Source: Afipia sp017308495 (GTDB lineage Bacteria > Pseudomonadota > Alphaproteobacteria > Rhizobiales > Xanthobacteraceae). From it: 64,000 nt of DNA. The notes under the pieces were generated by a model. The model ran no database searches. It had not been told where the DNA came from and saw nothing but the letters and a program-made list of their open reading frames with translations. This document shows positions 54,738 to 61,519 of the stretch, piece after piece; within the stretch, counting starts at the first letter, position 1, and every line of letters starts with the position of its first letter. The stretch is from assembly GCA_041905905.1 (NCBI GenBank), contig JAYRKE010000007.1:62001-126000 (forward strand), written 5' to 3'. Both the position numbers and the translations under genes were made by a program.

Positions 54738-54817
54738 GGCACACCTCGTTTCCACCCTGAACGACGTACGGCCGCCGCGTCGCGCCCGGCGGACCACAAA
54801 GCCGCCCGGCCTAACCA

Positions 54818-54843
54818 AACGCCGCTCCGCGCATTTCCGTTCC
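54818..54843 (-). promoter_or_regulatory. EcfG-type promoter upstream of the DUF2865 gene
   Basis: On the minus strand GGAAC (54839-54843), 17 bases, then CGTT (54818-54821), an exact consensus match. Confidence 0.82.
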
Positions 54844-54900
54844 CGCCATTTGTCGGCGGTACCGCGCGCAGGGTTCGGCCGCAGCCGTCGAGGCCATGCA

Positions 54901-54925
54901 GGAACGATCCCGCCAGCACCCGGTT
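54901..54925 (+). promoter_or_regulatory. EcfG-like promoter upstream of the DUF3309 gene
   Basis: GGAAC, 16 bases, then GGTT, one base off CGTT. It lies 54 bases before the gene start and is back to back with the promoter serving the DUF2865 gene. Confidence 0.6.
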
Positions 54926-54979
54926 AGCCGGGCAGACCGAAGACTGGAGAAGCCTCCCGCCCATTCCCGGGAGCCAGAC

Positions 54980-55138
54980 ATGACCCTTTCAACTCTGCTG
55001 ATCGCGATCCTGATCCTCATGCTGCTCGGCGTGCTGCCCACCTGGAGCTACAGTCGCCCGTGGGGCTACGGCCCCGCCGGCATCGTCGGCACCGTCCTAG
55101 TGATCATGGCAATCCTGCTGCTGGGCGGCTGGCTTTAG
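54980..55138 (+). CDS. DUF3309 small membrane protein
   Basis: A 52-residue protein: a first span (TLLIAILILMLLGVLPTW), a short SYSRPWGYGPAG loop and a second span ending LLLGGWL. The LGVLPTWSYSRPWGYGPAG segment is diagnostic of DUF3309, a two-span family of unknown function that is often stress-induced in alphaproteobacteria. The ATG at 54980 leads directly into the family sequence; the frame runs further upstream without a plausible start. A candidate EcfG promoter precedes it. Confidence 0.88.
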   Translation: MTLSTLLIAILILMLLGVLPTWSYSRPWGYGPAGIVGTVLVIMAILLLGGWL

Positions 55139-55250
55139 CCGGGCGGCCTCATCCCTCCCGCCCATGCTTTAATCCGAACGCCCGGCCGGCCGTTAAGGAC
55201 CATTTGACGCCAATCATGGACAGGCTTGGCCTCCGGCAGTAGAGACAATA

Positions 55251-55275
55251 GGAACCCCGAGCGAAGCTGGGCGTT
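55251..55275 (+). promoter_or_regulatory. EcfG-type promoter upstream of the DUF883 gene
   Basis: GGAAC (55251-55255), 16 bases, then CGTT (55272-55275), an exact match. It lies 38 bases before the start codon. Confidence 0.86.
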
Positions 55276-55312
55276 TCAGCAGCGCACGATCCCGTGTCAG
55301 GAGTTTTTTCGA

Positions 55313-55681
55313 ATGGCCAGCACCGATGGTGAGAACGCGATGAAGAACATGACCGACAAGGCCTATGAGCGCCTCAGCAAGGACGTCGAGGCGGTCAAGA
55401 ACGATCTTTCCTCCCTCGCCGACCAGCTTTCGGAGGCGGTCGGATCGCTGTCCGGGGAAGCGCGCAAGCAGGCGCGGCGGACCTACAAGCAGGCCCGCGC
55501 CAATGTCGATACGCTGATGTCCGACGCCAGCAAGCACGGTGGCGAGGCGCTCGACGCGGCGCAGGATTACGCCGCATCGCTGGAAGAGACGCTGGAAGAC
55601 GCCATCACCCAGCGCCCGCTGGCGGCTGTCGGTCTCGCCATCGGCCTCGGCTTCCTGATCGGCGTCACCTGGCGCAGATGA
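55313..55681 (+). CDS. DUF883/ElaB-YqjD family protein
   Basis: A 122-residue protein with a long amphipathic helix and a C-terminal membrane anchor (AAVGLAIGLGFLIGVTWRR), the usual ElaB/YqjD layout of inner membrane proteins that associate with ribosomes in stationary-phase E. coli. A CAGGAG site precedes the ATG at 55313. An exact EcfG promoter lies just upstream. The next membrane gene follows after 144 bases on the same strand and may share the transcript. Confidence 0.87.
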   Translation: MASTDGENAMKNMTDKAYERLSKDVEAVKNDLSSLADQLSEAVGSLSGEARKQARRTYKQARANVDTLMSDASKHGGEALDAAQDYAASLEETLEDAITQRPLAAVGLAIGLGFLIGVTWRR

Positions 55682-55825
55682 CTTGGGCGCGGATAACTTT
55701 GAGCGCAGATAACTGGCTCCGGTAACGGCGCAAAGAGAGTGAGACGAAGGCCGCCGCTGCCGATGCAAATCGCCGCGGCGACTTTCGCGACTGACGCACA
55801 ACCGCCGGCAGGGATCGACCGTTCC

Positions 55826-56290
55826 ATGTTCCAGAAATTACTCGAGGAGCTTCGCGACACCACCGGCGGCGCGGTAAGGCTGATGTCGCTCGCCGCCGCA
55901 GTCGCGGTCGCACTGGTGATCACCGTTGTGTTCCTGTGCGCCGCCGCCTTCGTCTACGTCCAGCAGATCTACGGCACGGTGCCAGCGTGCCTCGCCGGTG
56001 CCGGCGTATTCCTCACCGCCGCCGTGATTGCGGCGATTGTCTATGCCGCGATCAAGCGCAGGATGAAGCGCGAAGCGGCCGCTCGCGCCGCCGCTCGCGC
56101 CAAGGCCACCATGGAAGCGGCCATCACCAATCCGATGCTGCTGGCGGCGGGCCTACAGGCGGCTCGGTCGCTTGGCGTGAAGCGCCTGATTCCCGTGGTG
56201 GCCATCGGCGCCATCGCGTTGGGGCTGATGGCGGGCCGAGGCGCGCGTCCGGCGGCCGCCGACACAGAAGACGAAAAAGGCGGAAGCTAG
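55826..56290 (+). CDS. Hypothetical two-span membrane protein
   Basis: A 154-residue protein with two membrane spans early (VALVITVVFLCAAAFVYV and VFLTAAVIAAIVYAAI), a charged Arg/Ala-rich helix (KRRMKREAAARAAARAKAT) and a third hydrophobic patch near the C-terminus (VVAIGAIALGLMAG). The layout resembles holin-X/DUF1469-like proteins that often follow DUF883 genes, a pairing that suggests a shared cell-envelope role under stress. I chose ATG at 55826; the frame opens at 55739. No own EcfG box is seen, so it is likely read from the DUF883 promoter. Confidence 0.72.
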   Translation: MFQKLLEELRDTTGGAVRLMSLAAAVAVALVITVVFLCAAAFVYVQQIYGTVPACLAGAGVFLTAAVIAAIVYAAIKRRMKREAAARAAARAKATMEAAITNPMLLAAGLQAARSLGVKRLIPVVAIGAIALGLMAGRGARPAAADTEDEKGGS

Positions 56291-56325
56291 GACTCTTCTA
56301 CGTTCCGGCAGACGTGCATTGATCC

Positions 56326-56480
56326 GTCATGGCCGGCCATAGCCGGTCGAAAACCTGCGAACGAAAACCTGCGAACGCCGTTATGTGCCGGGTAGCCATG
56401 TCTTACGTTGCAGAAAGACGTTCATGACCGGGATAGGCGAGCGGAAGCGCCGTCGCTCTTCGAACGGCTATTCCCCGCCC
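56326..56480. repeat. Composite dispersed repeat with a 14-base tandem duplication
   Basis: Contains CATGGCCGGCCATAGCCGG then GAAAACCTGCGAAC twice in tandem (56349-56376), and further on an inverted copy (56433-56471) of the 39-base module found in repeat copy B. The inverted module matches copy B at 37 of 39 positions. Confidence 0.8.
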
Positions 56481-56494
56481 TGACGGGTTGTCGA

Positions 56495-57019
56495 TCAGGT
56501 GACGCAACGCCCCGGCCCAAGCTGCTTGGCCACCGCCGTCAACACGCTCACCACCGGCTCACAGGCAATGGCGGGCCGCGCCGCAGGGCCGCGCAACATT
56601 GCGGGCGCAGCGGGGCCTTTTCGCACGGCGTCGGCGGCATCAGCAGGCATGCGCGTCGCCACCGAGACGCCGTCAACGCCCGGCACCTTGAACGACAGCG
56701 TCACGCCGCCCGGCTTGCGCTCCACCGGCTCGCGATCGGCCTTGGCCGCGCGGTTAACGCTGCCGGCCGTGCTGTCCTCGGCGCGGACGGCCAACGCCAC
56801 GCCCGGCATGCCGGCGGCAGAGGCCTGCGTCCGGCCCAGCAGATCATGGCCGGCAGCGTATTCGAGATGCACCGCGCCGAGCGCAAGCGCCACCGCCGCA
56901 GCACCGAGCACGGTGGGCGCCCACCGTGCCACGGCCGAATCGTCCAGCGCCGATCGGCCGAAATCCACATCGCCGGAAGCCGTCTTTCCGGGCTCACCCT
57001 GAAATACCTGACGGACCAT
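56495..57019 (-). CDS. Hypothetical one-span membrane protein
   Basis: A 174-residue protein not recognised by family. An N-terminal cytoplasmic part (MVRQVFQGEPGKTASGDVDF) precedes one span (APTVLGAAAVALALGAVHL) and an extracytoplasmic Ala/Pro-rich region ending CEPVVSVLTAVAKQLGPGRC, with two cysteines that could form a disulfide. An exact EcfG promoter lies 54 bases upstream. It appears to be a stress-regulon protein of unknown function. No operon partner is seen. Confidence 0.72.
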   Translation of the reverse strand: MVRQVFQGEPGKTASGDVDFGRSALDDSAVARWAPTVLGAAAVALALGAVHLEYAAGHDLLGRTQASAAGMPGVALAVRAEDSTAGSVNRAAKADREPVERKPGGVTLSFKVPGVDGVSVATRMPADAADAVRKGPAAPAMLRGPAARPAIACEPVVSVLTAVAKQLGPGRCVT

Positions 57020-57072
57020 CTGCGCCTCTCATCATTGTCCGGCCGCCGCAATGGCGGCTCGCTTCGTGGAAC

Positions 57073-57097
57073 AACGAGATCGCGCAAGCTTCGTTCC
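57073..57097 (-). promoter_or_regulatory. EcfG-type promoter upstream of the 174-residue membrane protein
   Basis: On the minus strand GGAAC (57093-57097), 16 bases, then CGTT (57073-57076), an exact match. Confidence 0.86.
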
Positions 57098-57156
57098 GGA
57101 TCGCCCGCGTCCGCACCCGGACCGGGCCGCTCACAAGTTCGGGAACGCGCAGTCAT

Positions 57157-57186
57157 AAAAAAACCGGGCCCGCACAGCGGACCCGG
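57157..57186 (-). terminator. Rho-independent terminator after phyR
   Basis: Read on the minus strand, CCGGGTCCGC and GCGGGCCCGG pair around TGT with a run of seven T residues following. It is about 30 bases after the phyR stop. Confidence 0.92.
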
Positions 57187-57215
57187 CTCGATCGCTCGCG
57201 ACTGTAAACGCAGCG

Positions 57216-58019
57216 TCAGGACGCGGTGGCCCGCGAGGGGCGACTGCGCGAATTACGCTGGAAGAACAGCGCCTGACTCGCCACCGCCGACACCATGGCG
57301 GGCTGGAACGGCTTTGAAATCAGAAACGCCGGCTCGGGGCGCTCGCCGGTGAGGAAGCGCTCGGGATAGGCGGTGATGAACACCACCGGCACCTCGAACG
57401 TCTTCAACAATTCGTTGACGGCGTCGAGGCCCGAACTGCCGTCGGCCAATTGAATATCGGCCAGGATCAGGCCGGGCGTTTTCGATTTGGACAGCGCGAC
57501 GGCATCGCCGTGGGTGCGCGCCACGCCGATCACATGGTGCCCCAGATTCTTGACCAGGCTTTCCAGATCCATCGCGATGAACGTCTCGTCCTCGATGATG
57601 AGAACGTCGGTCGCGATCTCGGCGGCGAGTTCACGCCCCGCCGCTTCGGTCAGATCGCGCACGCTGGCGACGTCCGTCTCGAGAATAGAGGCGGTCTCCT
57701 CCTCGGAGAAGCCTTCCAGCGACAGCAGCAGGAATGCCTGCCGCGCCAGCGGCGTGATGTTGGACAACCGCTGCTCGGAAGGCTGGATCGAAGGTCCATC
57801 GTCGCTGCCGTTGAGGGACACCGAATTCCATATCCGGGTGAACAGCCGGAACAGCCCGACCCGCGGCGCGACAGTGTTGTCGAGCAGGCTCGGATCCTGC
57901 AGCAGGGCTTCCAGCATGGCACCGACATAGGCATCACCCGACGGCTGGCTCCCCGTCAGGGCGCGGGCATAGCGCCGCAACAGTGGCAAATGTTCAGCAA
58001 TGAGCTGAGAACGCGGCAT
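57216..58019 (-). CDS. phyR: General stress response regulator PhyR
   Basis: A 267-residue response regulator with an EcfG-like sigma domain (about residues 1-130) and a receiver domain (about 137-255). In the receiver, acidic residues E143, D144 and E145 lead to the phosphoacceptor D188 (LILADIQ), with conserved Thr in VVFITAYPE and Lys in LISKPF. When phosphorylated, the sigma-like domain sequesters NepR and frees EcfG. An EcfG-type promoter points at it, and it is divergent from nepR-ecfG. The ATG has a GGAGGTGGT site. Confidence 0.95.
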   Translation of the reverse strand: MPRSQLIAEHLPLLRRYARALTGSQPSGDAYVGAMLEALLQDPSLLDNTVAPRVGLFRLFTRIWNSVSLNGSDDGPSIQPSEQRLSNITPLARQAFLLLSLEGFSEEETASILETDVASVRDLTEAAGRELAAEIATDVLIIEDETFIAMDLESLVKNLGHHVIGVARTHGDAVALSKSKTPGLILADIQLADGSSGLDAVNELLKTFEVPVVFITAYPERFLTGERPEPAFLISKPFQPAMVSAVASQALFFQRNSRSRPSRATAS

Positions 58020-58086
58020 ACCACCTCCAATGGGTCATCATTTTTCAACCTGAAACCCGGGGGCGGGTTCCCAAAGATGGACTATC

Positions 58087-58111
58087 TACGCTCCAGCGCA
58101 AGAAAAGTTCC
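58087..58111 (-). promoter_or_regulatory. EcfG-type promoter of phyR
   Basis: On the minus strand GGAAC (58107-58111), 16 bases, then CGTA (58087-58090), one base off CGTT. It is back to back with the nepR promoter at 58120. Confidence 0.75.
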
Positions 58112-58119
58112 GCCTCTCA

Positions 58120-58144
58120 GGAACTTTCCGCAGTCTCCCGCATT
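58120..58144 (+). promoter_or_regulatory. EcfG-type promoter of nepR-ecfG
   Basis: GGAAC (58120-58124), 16 bases, then CATT (58141-58144), one base off CGTT. With the opposing phyR promoter it forms GTTCC-N8-GGAAC. Confidence 0.72.
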
Positions 58145-58223
58145 GACGCTCCACAATCGGGGGGCCGCAGGCTTCAAGACAACAAAATCGTTGTCTTTAA
58201 AAGTACTTAGCTCCTGGGGAAAA

Positions 58224-58475
58224 ATGGACCGAACCATGAAAGACATGAAGCCTCCATCGAACAGACCTCCAGCAGGAGGTGGCAAGCCGGGCGGGCTGAA
58301 CACCGAAATCCAATCCCGGATCGGCCATCAGCTCCGCGCCATGTACGATGACGTTGTGCGTCAGGGAGTGCCCGAGCGGTTTGCCGAAATGATCCGGCAA
58401 CTCGATTCCCAGGAGGCGGCGGCGCGGGTCACAAGTGGCGCGCCAATGGACGCCAAAGACGACGGGAGGGACTGA
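58224..58475 (+). CDS. nepR: Anti-sigma factor NepR
   Basis: An 83-residue protein with a disordered Pro/Gly-rich N-terminus and the NepR helices (IQSRIGHQLRAMYDDVV and VPERFAEMIRQLD). It binds and holds EcfG until PhyR takes it. ATG at 58224 follows GGGGAAA; the ecfG start overlaps its stop (TGATG), so the anti-sigma and sigma factors are co-translated. Promoter at 58120. Confidence 0.93.
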   Translation: MDRTMKDMKPPSNRPPAGGGKPGGLNTEIQSRIGHQLRAMYDDVVRQGVPERFAEMIRQLDSQEAAARVTSGAPMDAKDDGRD

Positions 58476-59029
58476 TGCCTCTCACCGATTCCCTTAGAGA
58501 CAGTATTCTGGCGACGGTACCGAGCTTGCGCGCTTTTGCGATTTCGCTGAGCGGCAACAGCGACCGCGCCGACGACCTTGTGCAGGAAACGCTGCTGCGC
58601 GCACTGGCGCACATCGATTCCTTCCAGCCGGGATCCAACATGCCGGCGTGGCTGTTCACCATCCTGCGCAACCTGTTCCGCTCGGATTACCGCAAACGGC
58701 GCCGCGAGGTGGAGGATGCCGACGGCAGCTACGCCAAGACGCTGAAGTCGCAGCCCGGCCAGGACGCGCATCTGGAGTTCGAGGAATTCCGCGCGGCGCT
58801 GGACAAGCTGCCTCAGGACCAGCGCGAGGCGTTGATCCTGGTCGGCGCCTCCGGCTTCTCCTACGAGGACGCAGCGGCAATCTGCGGCTGCGCGGTGGGC
58901 ACCATCAAGAGCCGCGTCAATCGCGCGCGTTCGAAGCTGAGCGCCCTGCTTTATGTCGAAGGCGCGGAAGATTTCGGGCCCGATGACACCATCCGCGCGG
59001 TGATCGGAGGCGGTGGTGGCGGCAGTTGA
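58475..59029 (+). CDS. ecfG: General stress ECF sigma factor EcfG
   Basis: A 184-residue ECF sigma factor with region 2 (DRADDLVQETLLRALAHIDS, about residues 30-49) and region 4 (SYEDAAAICGCAVGTIKSRV, about 127-146). It lacks any extra C-terminal domain beyond the usual acidic tail. It transcribes from GGAAC-N16/17-CGTT promoters, of which several occur nearby. A terminator follows at 59072. It is co-transcribed with nepR. Confidence 0.95.
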   Translation: MPLTDSLRDSILATVPSLRAFAISLSGNSDRADDLVQETLLRALAHIDSFQPGSNMPAWLFTILRNLFRSDYRKRRREVEDADGSYAKTLKSQPGQDAHLEFEEFRAALDKLPQDQREALILVGASGFSYEDAAAICGCAVGTIKSRVNRARSKLSALLYVEGAEDFGPDDTIRAVIGGGGGGS

Positions 59030-59071
59030 TGCCGCCATACCGATCCTCCGGCGCGAGATGCGAGACAAAAC

Positions 59072-59100
59072 AAAAGCGGCCCATGATGGGCCGCTTTTTC
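59072..59100 (+). terminator. Rho-independent terminator after ecfG
   Basis: AAAAGCGGCCCA (59072-59083) pairs with TGGGCCGCTTTT (59087-59098) around TGA, followed by T residues. Confidence 0.93.
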
Positions 59101-59221
59101 ATTGATCGCCTTTTCCGATCGCGCCTTAGCACATTTCATATTTCGTCATTGAAACGTTCAAGACGTGGATGCCGGGCGCGCGCGTTGCGCCAGCCTGTGC
59201 CCGGCATGGTTTGCGTCCGTG

Positions 59222-59305
59222 TCAATGCAGGCCGCCGAATATCCAGATCAGAAACAGAATCGGCAGCGGAATGCCGAGAAGCCAAAGCAGAGCATAGCGG
59301 CCCAT
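59222..59305 (-). CDS. 27-residue membrane peptide
   Basis: A tiny protein, MGRYALLWLLGIPLPILFL followed by IWIFGGLH, a single hydrophobic span with a positively charged start. AAGGATG precedes the ATG at good distance. A candidate EcfG promoter lies 33 bases upstream at 59338-59362. It lies between ecfG and the histidine kinase gene, so a role in the general stress response is plausible. I recall very similar short proteins in Bradyrhizobium, but no family name or function. Confidence 0.7.
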   Translation of the reverse strand: MGRYALLWLLGIPLPILFLIWIFGGLH

Positions 59306-59337
59306 GTTGTCATCCTTCGCGTTGCTGTGTCCTTTCC

Positions 59338-59362
59338 AAAGCCGCGAAAGCGATTTGGTTCC
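59338..59362 (-). promoter_or_regulatory. EcfG-like promoter upstream of the 27-residue peptide
   Basis: On the minus strand GGAAC (59358-59362), 16 bases, then CTTT (59338-59341), one base off CGTT. Confidence 0.55.
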
Positions 59363-59374
59363 CATCCCGCCGTG

Positions 59375-61081
59375 TCAGCCAGCACGGAGCGGCGCACGGA
59401 TCCGCTCGGTGCGATCCTTTTCATTCTCGTCCACCACCGTCACCATCGGCGCCGAGAGTTCGTAGACATAGCTTACATCGGTGAAATAACGCTTGGCGAC
59501 GCCACCCAGCGCCTCAGGCGCGACACGGTCGAGCAGCACGATTCCGAACTCGCTGTCCGCGCGGCGGGTTGCGGCGCTGGTGTTGAACTCCTCCCAGCGG
59601 AAATGAAACATGGCTTCCGTCCCCTCGCCGATGACGCTCCATTGCGCCGCGATGTGCGGATGCTTGCCGACCAGCGACAATCCCTCGTCGGCATGGGAGG
59701 CCAGTTCGAAGAACAGCAGCGACAGGCTCTGCGCCGCGCGGGCGCTAACCACCAAGTCCGGCCCGTTGACCACGATGCGCTCGGCATGGGGGATGGCGCG
59801 CGACTCCAGCAACCCGCGCAGGCTGACGCCCTGCCACTGGCTCTCGCTGAGCAGCGTGACGACATGGGACATGGCATGGATGCGCCCGATCAGCAATTCG
59901 CGCGCGATGTCGATATCGGCGCCATGGCGCAGGGTGCGGGTCACGATCGACTGGATGACGGCAAGGATATTCTTGACCCGGTGATTGAGCTCGTCGATCA
60001 CCGCGGTAAGGCGGCGCTCGAAATCGATCCGGGTCTGGACTTCGCGGCTGAGGCGCACGTTGTTGTAGGATACGTAACCGAACAACCCGCACAGGATCGA
60101 GGTCAGCGCCGCACCGATGCCGGCCACCACCAGCGCCATATCCTGTGCCCGCACCGCCGCATTGACCTTGGCGTAATAGATCAGCGTCCAGTCGCGCGCA
60201 CCGAAGGACACCACCCGCAACAGCGGCGGATTGTCCGCATCGAGCGTCAGCGGCACCGCCTCCACATGGCCGTTCGACCCGATGCTGAGATTCTTGGTGG
60301 CATCGCGCGGATCGCGCAGCGCCACCGCGAAGGCCGACATCTCGTCATTCGCCAGCATCAGCGGCGCAAGCCGGTAGGAAATGGTGAGAAACCCGGCGAC
60401 GCCGGCGCCCGCATCCGCGTGCACCGGCGCGGCCAACACGATACCGATCGGGCCCCCGGGGCGGAGCAGCGGCAGCGGATCGGACGAGACCGGCTTGTTC
60501 TCCTGTATGGCCCGCTGCAACATCGGCCCGACCACTGCGTGCTCGTCCATGACGCGGCCGACGAAGATCCGGGTCTCGTTATCCTGCGGCTCGACGTCCA
60601 TCACCACGCTGACCGGATCTGGCAGTGCTGCCGTGGCCAGCGGCCCGCCATCGAAACTGCGCAGTACCGGACTGGCGACACCCGCGCTGCTCAGTTCGGC
60701 CTGCACCTGCGCCAGCGCCGTCCGGGGCGCACGGACGATCCAGCTCGCCACCACGAAATCGGTCTTGAAAGCATAGATCGAGGCCCGCAGCGGTTGCAGC
60801 GCGCTGGTCATGTTGAAGGACGGCGAGCGGAACAGGCCGACCGCGACGCGGGTCAGCAATTCCCGCTCGCTGAGCCGCTCCTGGACCAGATTGGCATGCG
60901 TATCCACCGCCCGGGCCAGCGCGATGTGGTCGATCGACAACTCCTGTTCATAGACCCGCATCGCCGCGAGCGCGGAGACGAGGATCCCGATGATCGCCAT
61001 TAATGCCGTGATCAGACCAAGACGAACCACGCGTCTTACCCGGAAAACAAATACGAGGAGAAAAATGACCTCGGCCGACAA
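59375..61081 (-). CDS. HWE/HisKA_2-type sensor histidine kinase, probable PhyR kinase
   Basis: A 568-residue membrane kinase with spans at about residues 22-40 and 315-337 framing a periplasmic sensor domain of the CHASE type. The phosphoacceptor His is H367 in the HWE/HisKA_2 motif DELNHRVKN. The ATPase region is unusual: the N-box reads LFFELASHADEG where family members have HELATNA, with His at 463 in place of the magnesium-binding Asn. Position beside phyR-nepR-ecfG suggests a GSR kinase. The start is a TTG at 61081, which is weakly supported; a candidate EcfG promoter lies near 61200. Confidence 0.88.
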   Translation of the reverse strand: MSAEVIFLLVFVFRVRRVVRLGLITALMAIIGILVSALAAMRVYEQELSIDHIALARAVDTHANLVQERLSERELLTRVAVGLFRSPSFNMTSALQPLRASIYAFKTDFVVASWIVRAPRTALAQVQAELSSAGVASPVLRSFDGGPLATAALPDPVSVVMDVEPQDNETRIFVGRVMDEHAVVGPMLQRAIQENKPVSSDPLPLLRPGGPIGIVLAAPVHADAGAGVAGFLTISYRLAPLMLANDEMSAFAVALRDPRDATKNLSIGSNGHVEAVPLTLDADNPPLLRVVSFGARDWTLIYYAKVNAAVRAQDMALVVAGIGAALTSILCGLFGYVSYNNVRLSREVQTRIDFERRLTAVIDELNHRVKNILAVIQSIVTRTLRHGADIDIARELLIGRIHAMSHVVTLLSESQWQGVSLRGLLESRAIPHAERIVVNGPDLVVSARAAQSLSLLFFELASHADEGLSLVGKHPHIAAQWSVIGEGTEAMFHFRWEEFNTSAATRRADSEFGIVLLDRVAPEALGGVAKRYFTDVSYVYELSAPMVTVVDENEKDRTERIRAPLRAG

Positions 61082-61192
61082 ATCCCGTCGAGGAGGAAGT
61101 GGCTACCGGCGGCGGCTCTGGGGCGAACGATCATGACAGCTCTGGTTAACGACCGGGCCACGGCGCCCCGCGAAACCCATCATAACGGGATC

Positions 61193-61217
61193 AACCGCCA
61201 GATATGACCTTGGTTCC
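61193..61217 (-). promoter_or_regulatory. EcfG-like promoter upstream of the histidine kinase
   Basis: On the minus strand GGAAC (61213-61217), 16 bases, then GGTT (61193-61196), one base off CGTT. Confidence 0.55.
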
Positions 61218-61259
61218 AGCGGCACCGAAATATGTCTGCCGCTGAAACCCGGATGCCGC

Positions 61260-61463
61260 TTATGGTAAACCGGCCCGGACGCTGTGCAGCGGCGAAGACG
61301 ACGCCGGCACGGCGCCGAACGGCCCGCGCTCGATGCGCCCGCCCGAGGACTGCGCCATCATCAGCATCAGCACGATGGCGATGATCCCTAGCAGGATCGT
61401 CCCCAGAAACAGCCCGCTATAGTCTTTGTCCTGGCCCCGGGGCCGCACTGACCGGTGTCGCAT
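61260..61463 (-). CDS. Hypothetical one-span membrane protein
   Basis: A 67-residue protein with a basic N-terminus (MRHRSVRPRGQDKDYSG), a single span (LFLGTILLGIIAIVLMLMM) and a short Ser/Pro-rich tail. It is not recognised. Two consecutive ATGs (61461-61466) are possible starts. A degenerate EcfG-like box (GGAAC-N16-TGTT) ends only 11 bases upstream, implying an almost leaderless transcript if real. Lies between the histidine kinase gene and ureE. Confidence 0.6.
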   Translation of the reverse strand: MRHRSVRPRGQDKDYSGLFLGTILLGIIAIVLMLMMAQSSGGRIERGPFGAVPASSSPLHSVRAGLP

Positions 61464-61473
61464 CATCGGGATC

Positions 61474-61498
61474 AACACGGCACCCGACCAACCGTTCC
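61474..61498 (-). promoter_or_regulatory. Degenerate EcfG-like promoter upstream of the 67-residue protein
   Basis: On the minus strand GGAAC (61494-61498), 16 bases, then TGTT (61474-61477), one base off CGTT. The start codon is only 8-11 bases away, which weakens the call. Confidence 0.4.
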
Positions 61499-61519
61499 GG
61501 CCTTTATCCCGGATCGCGG

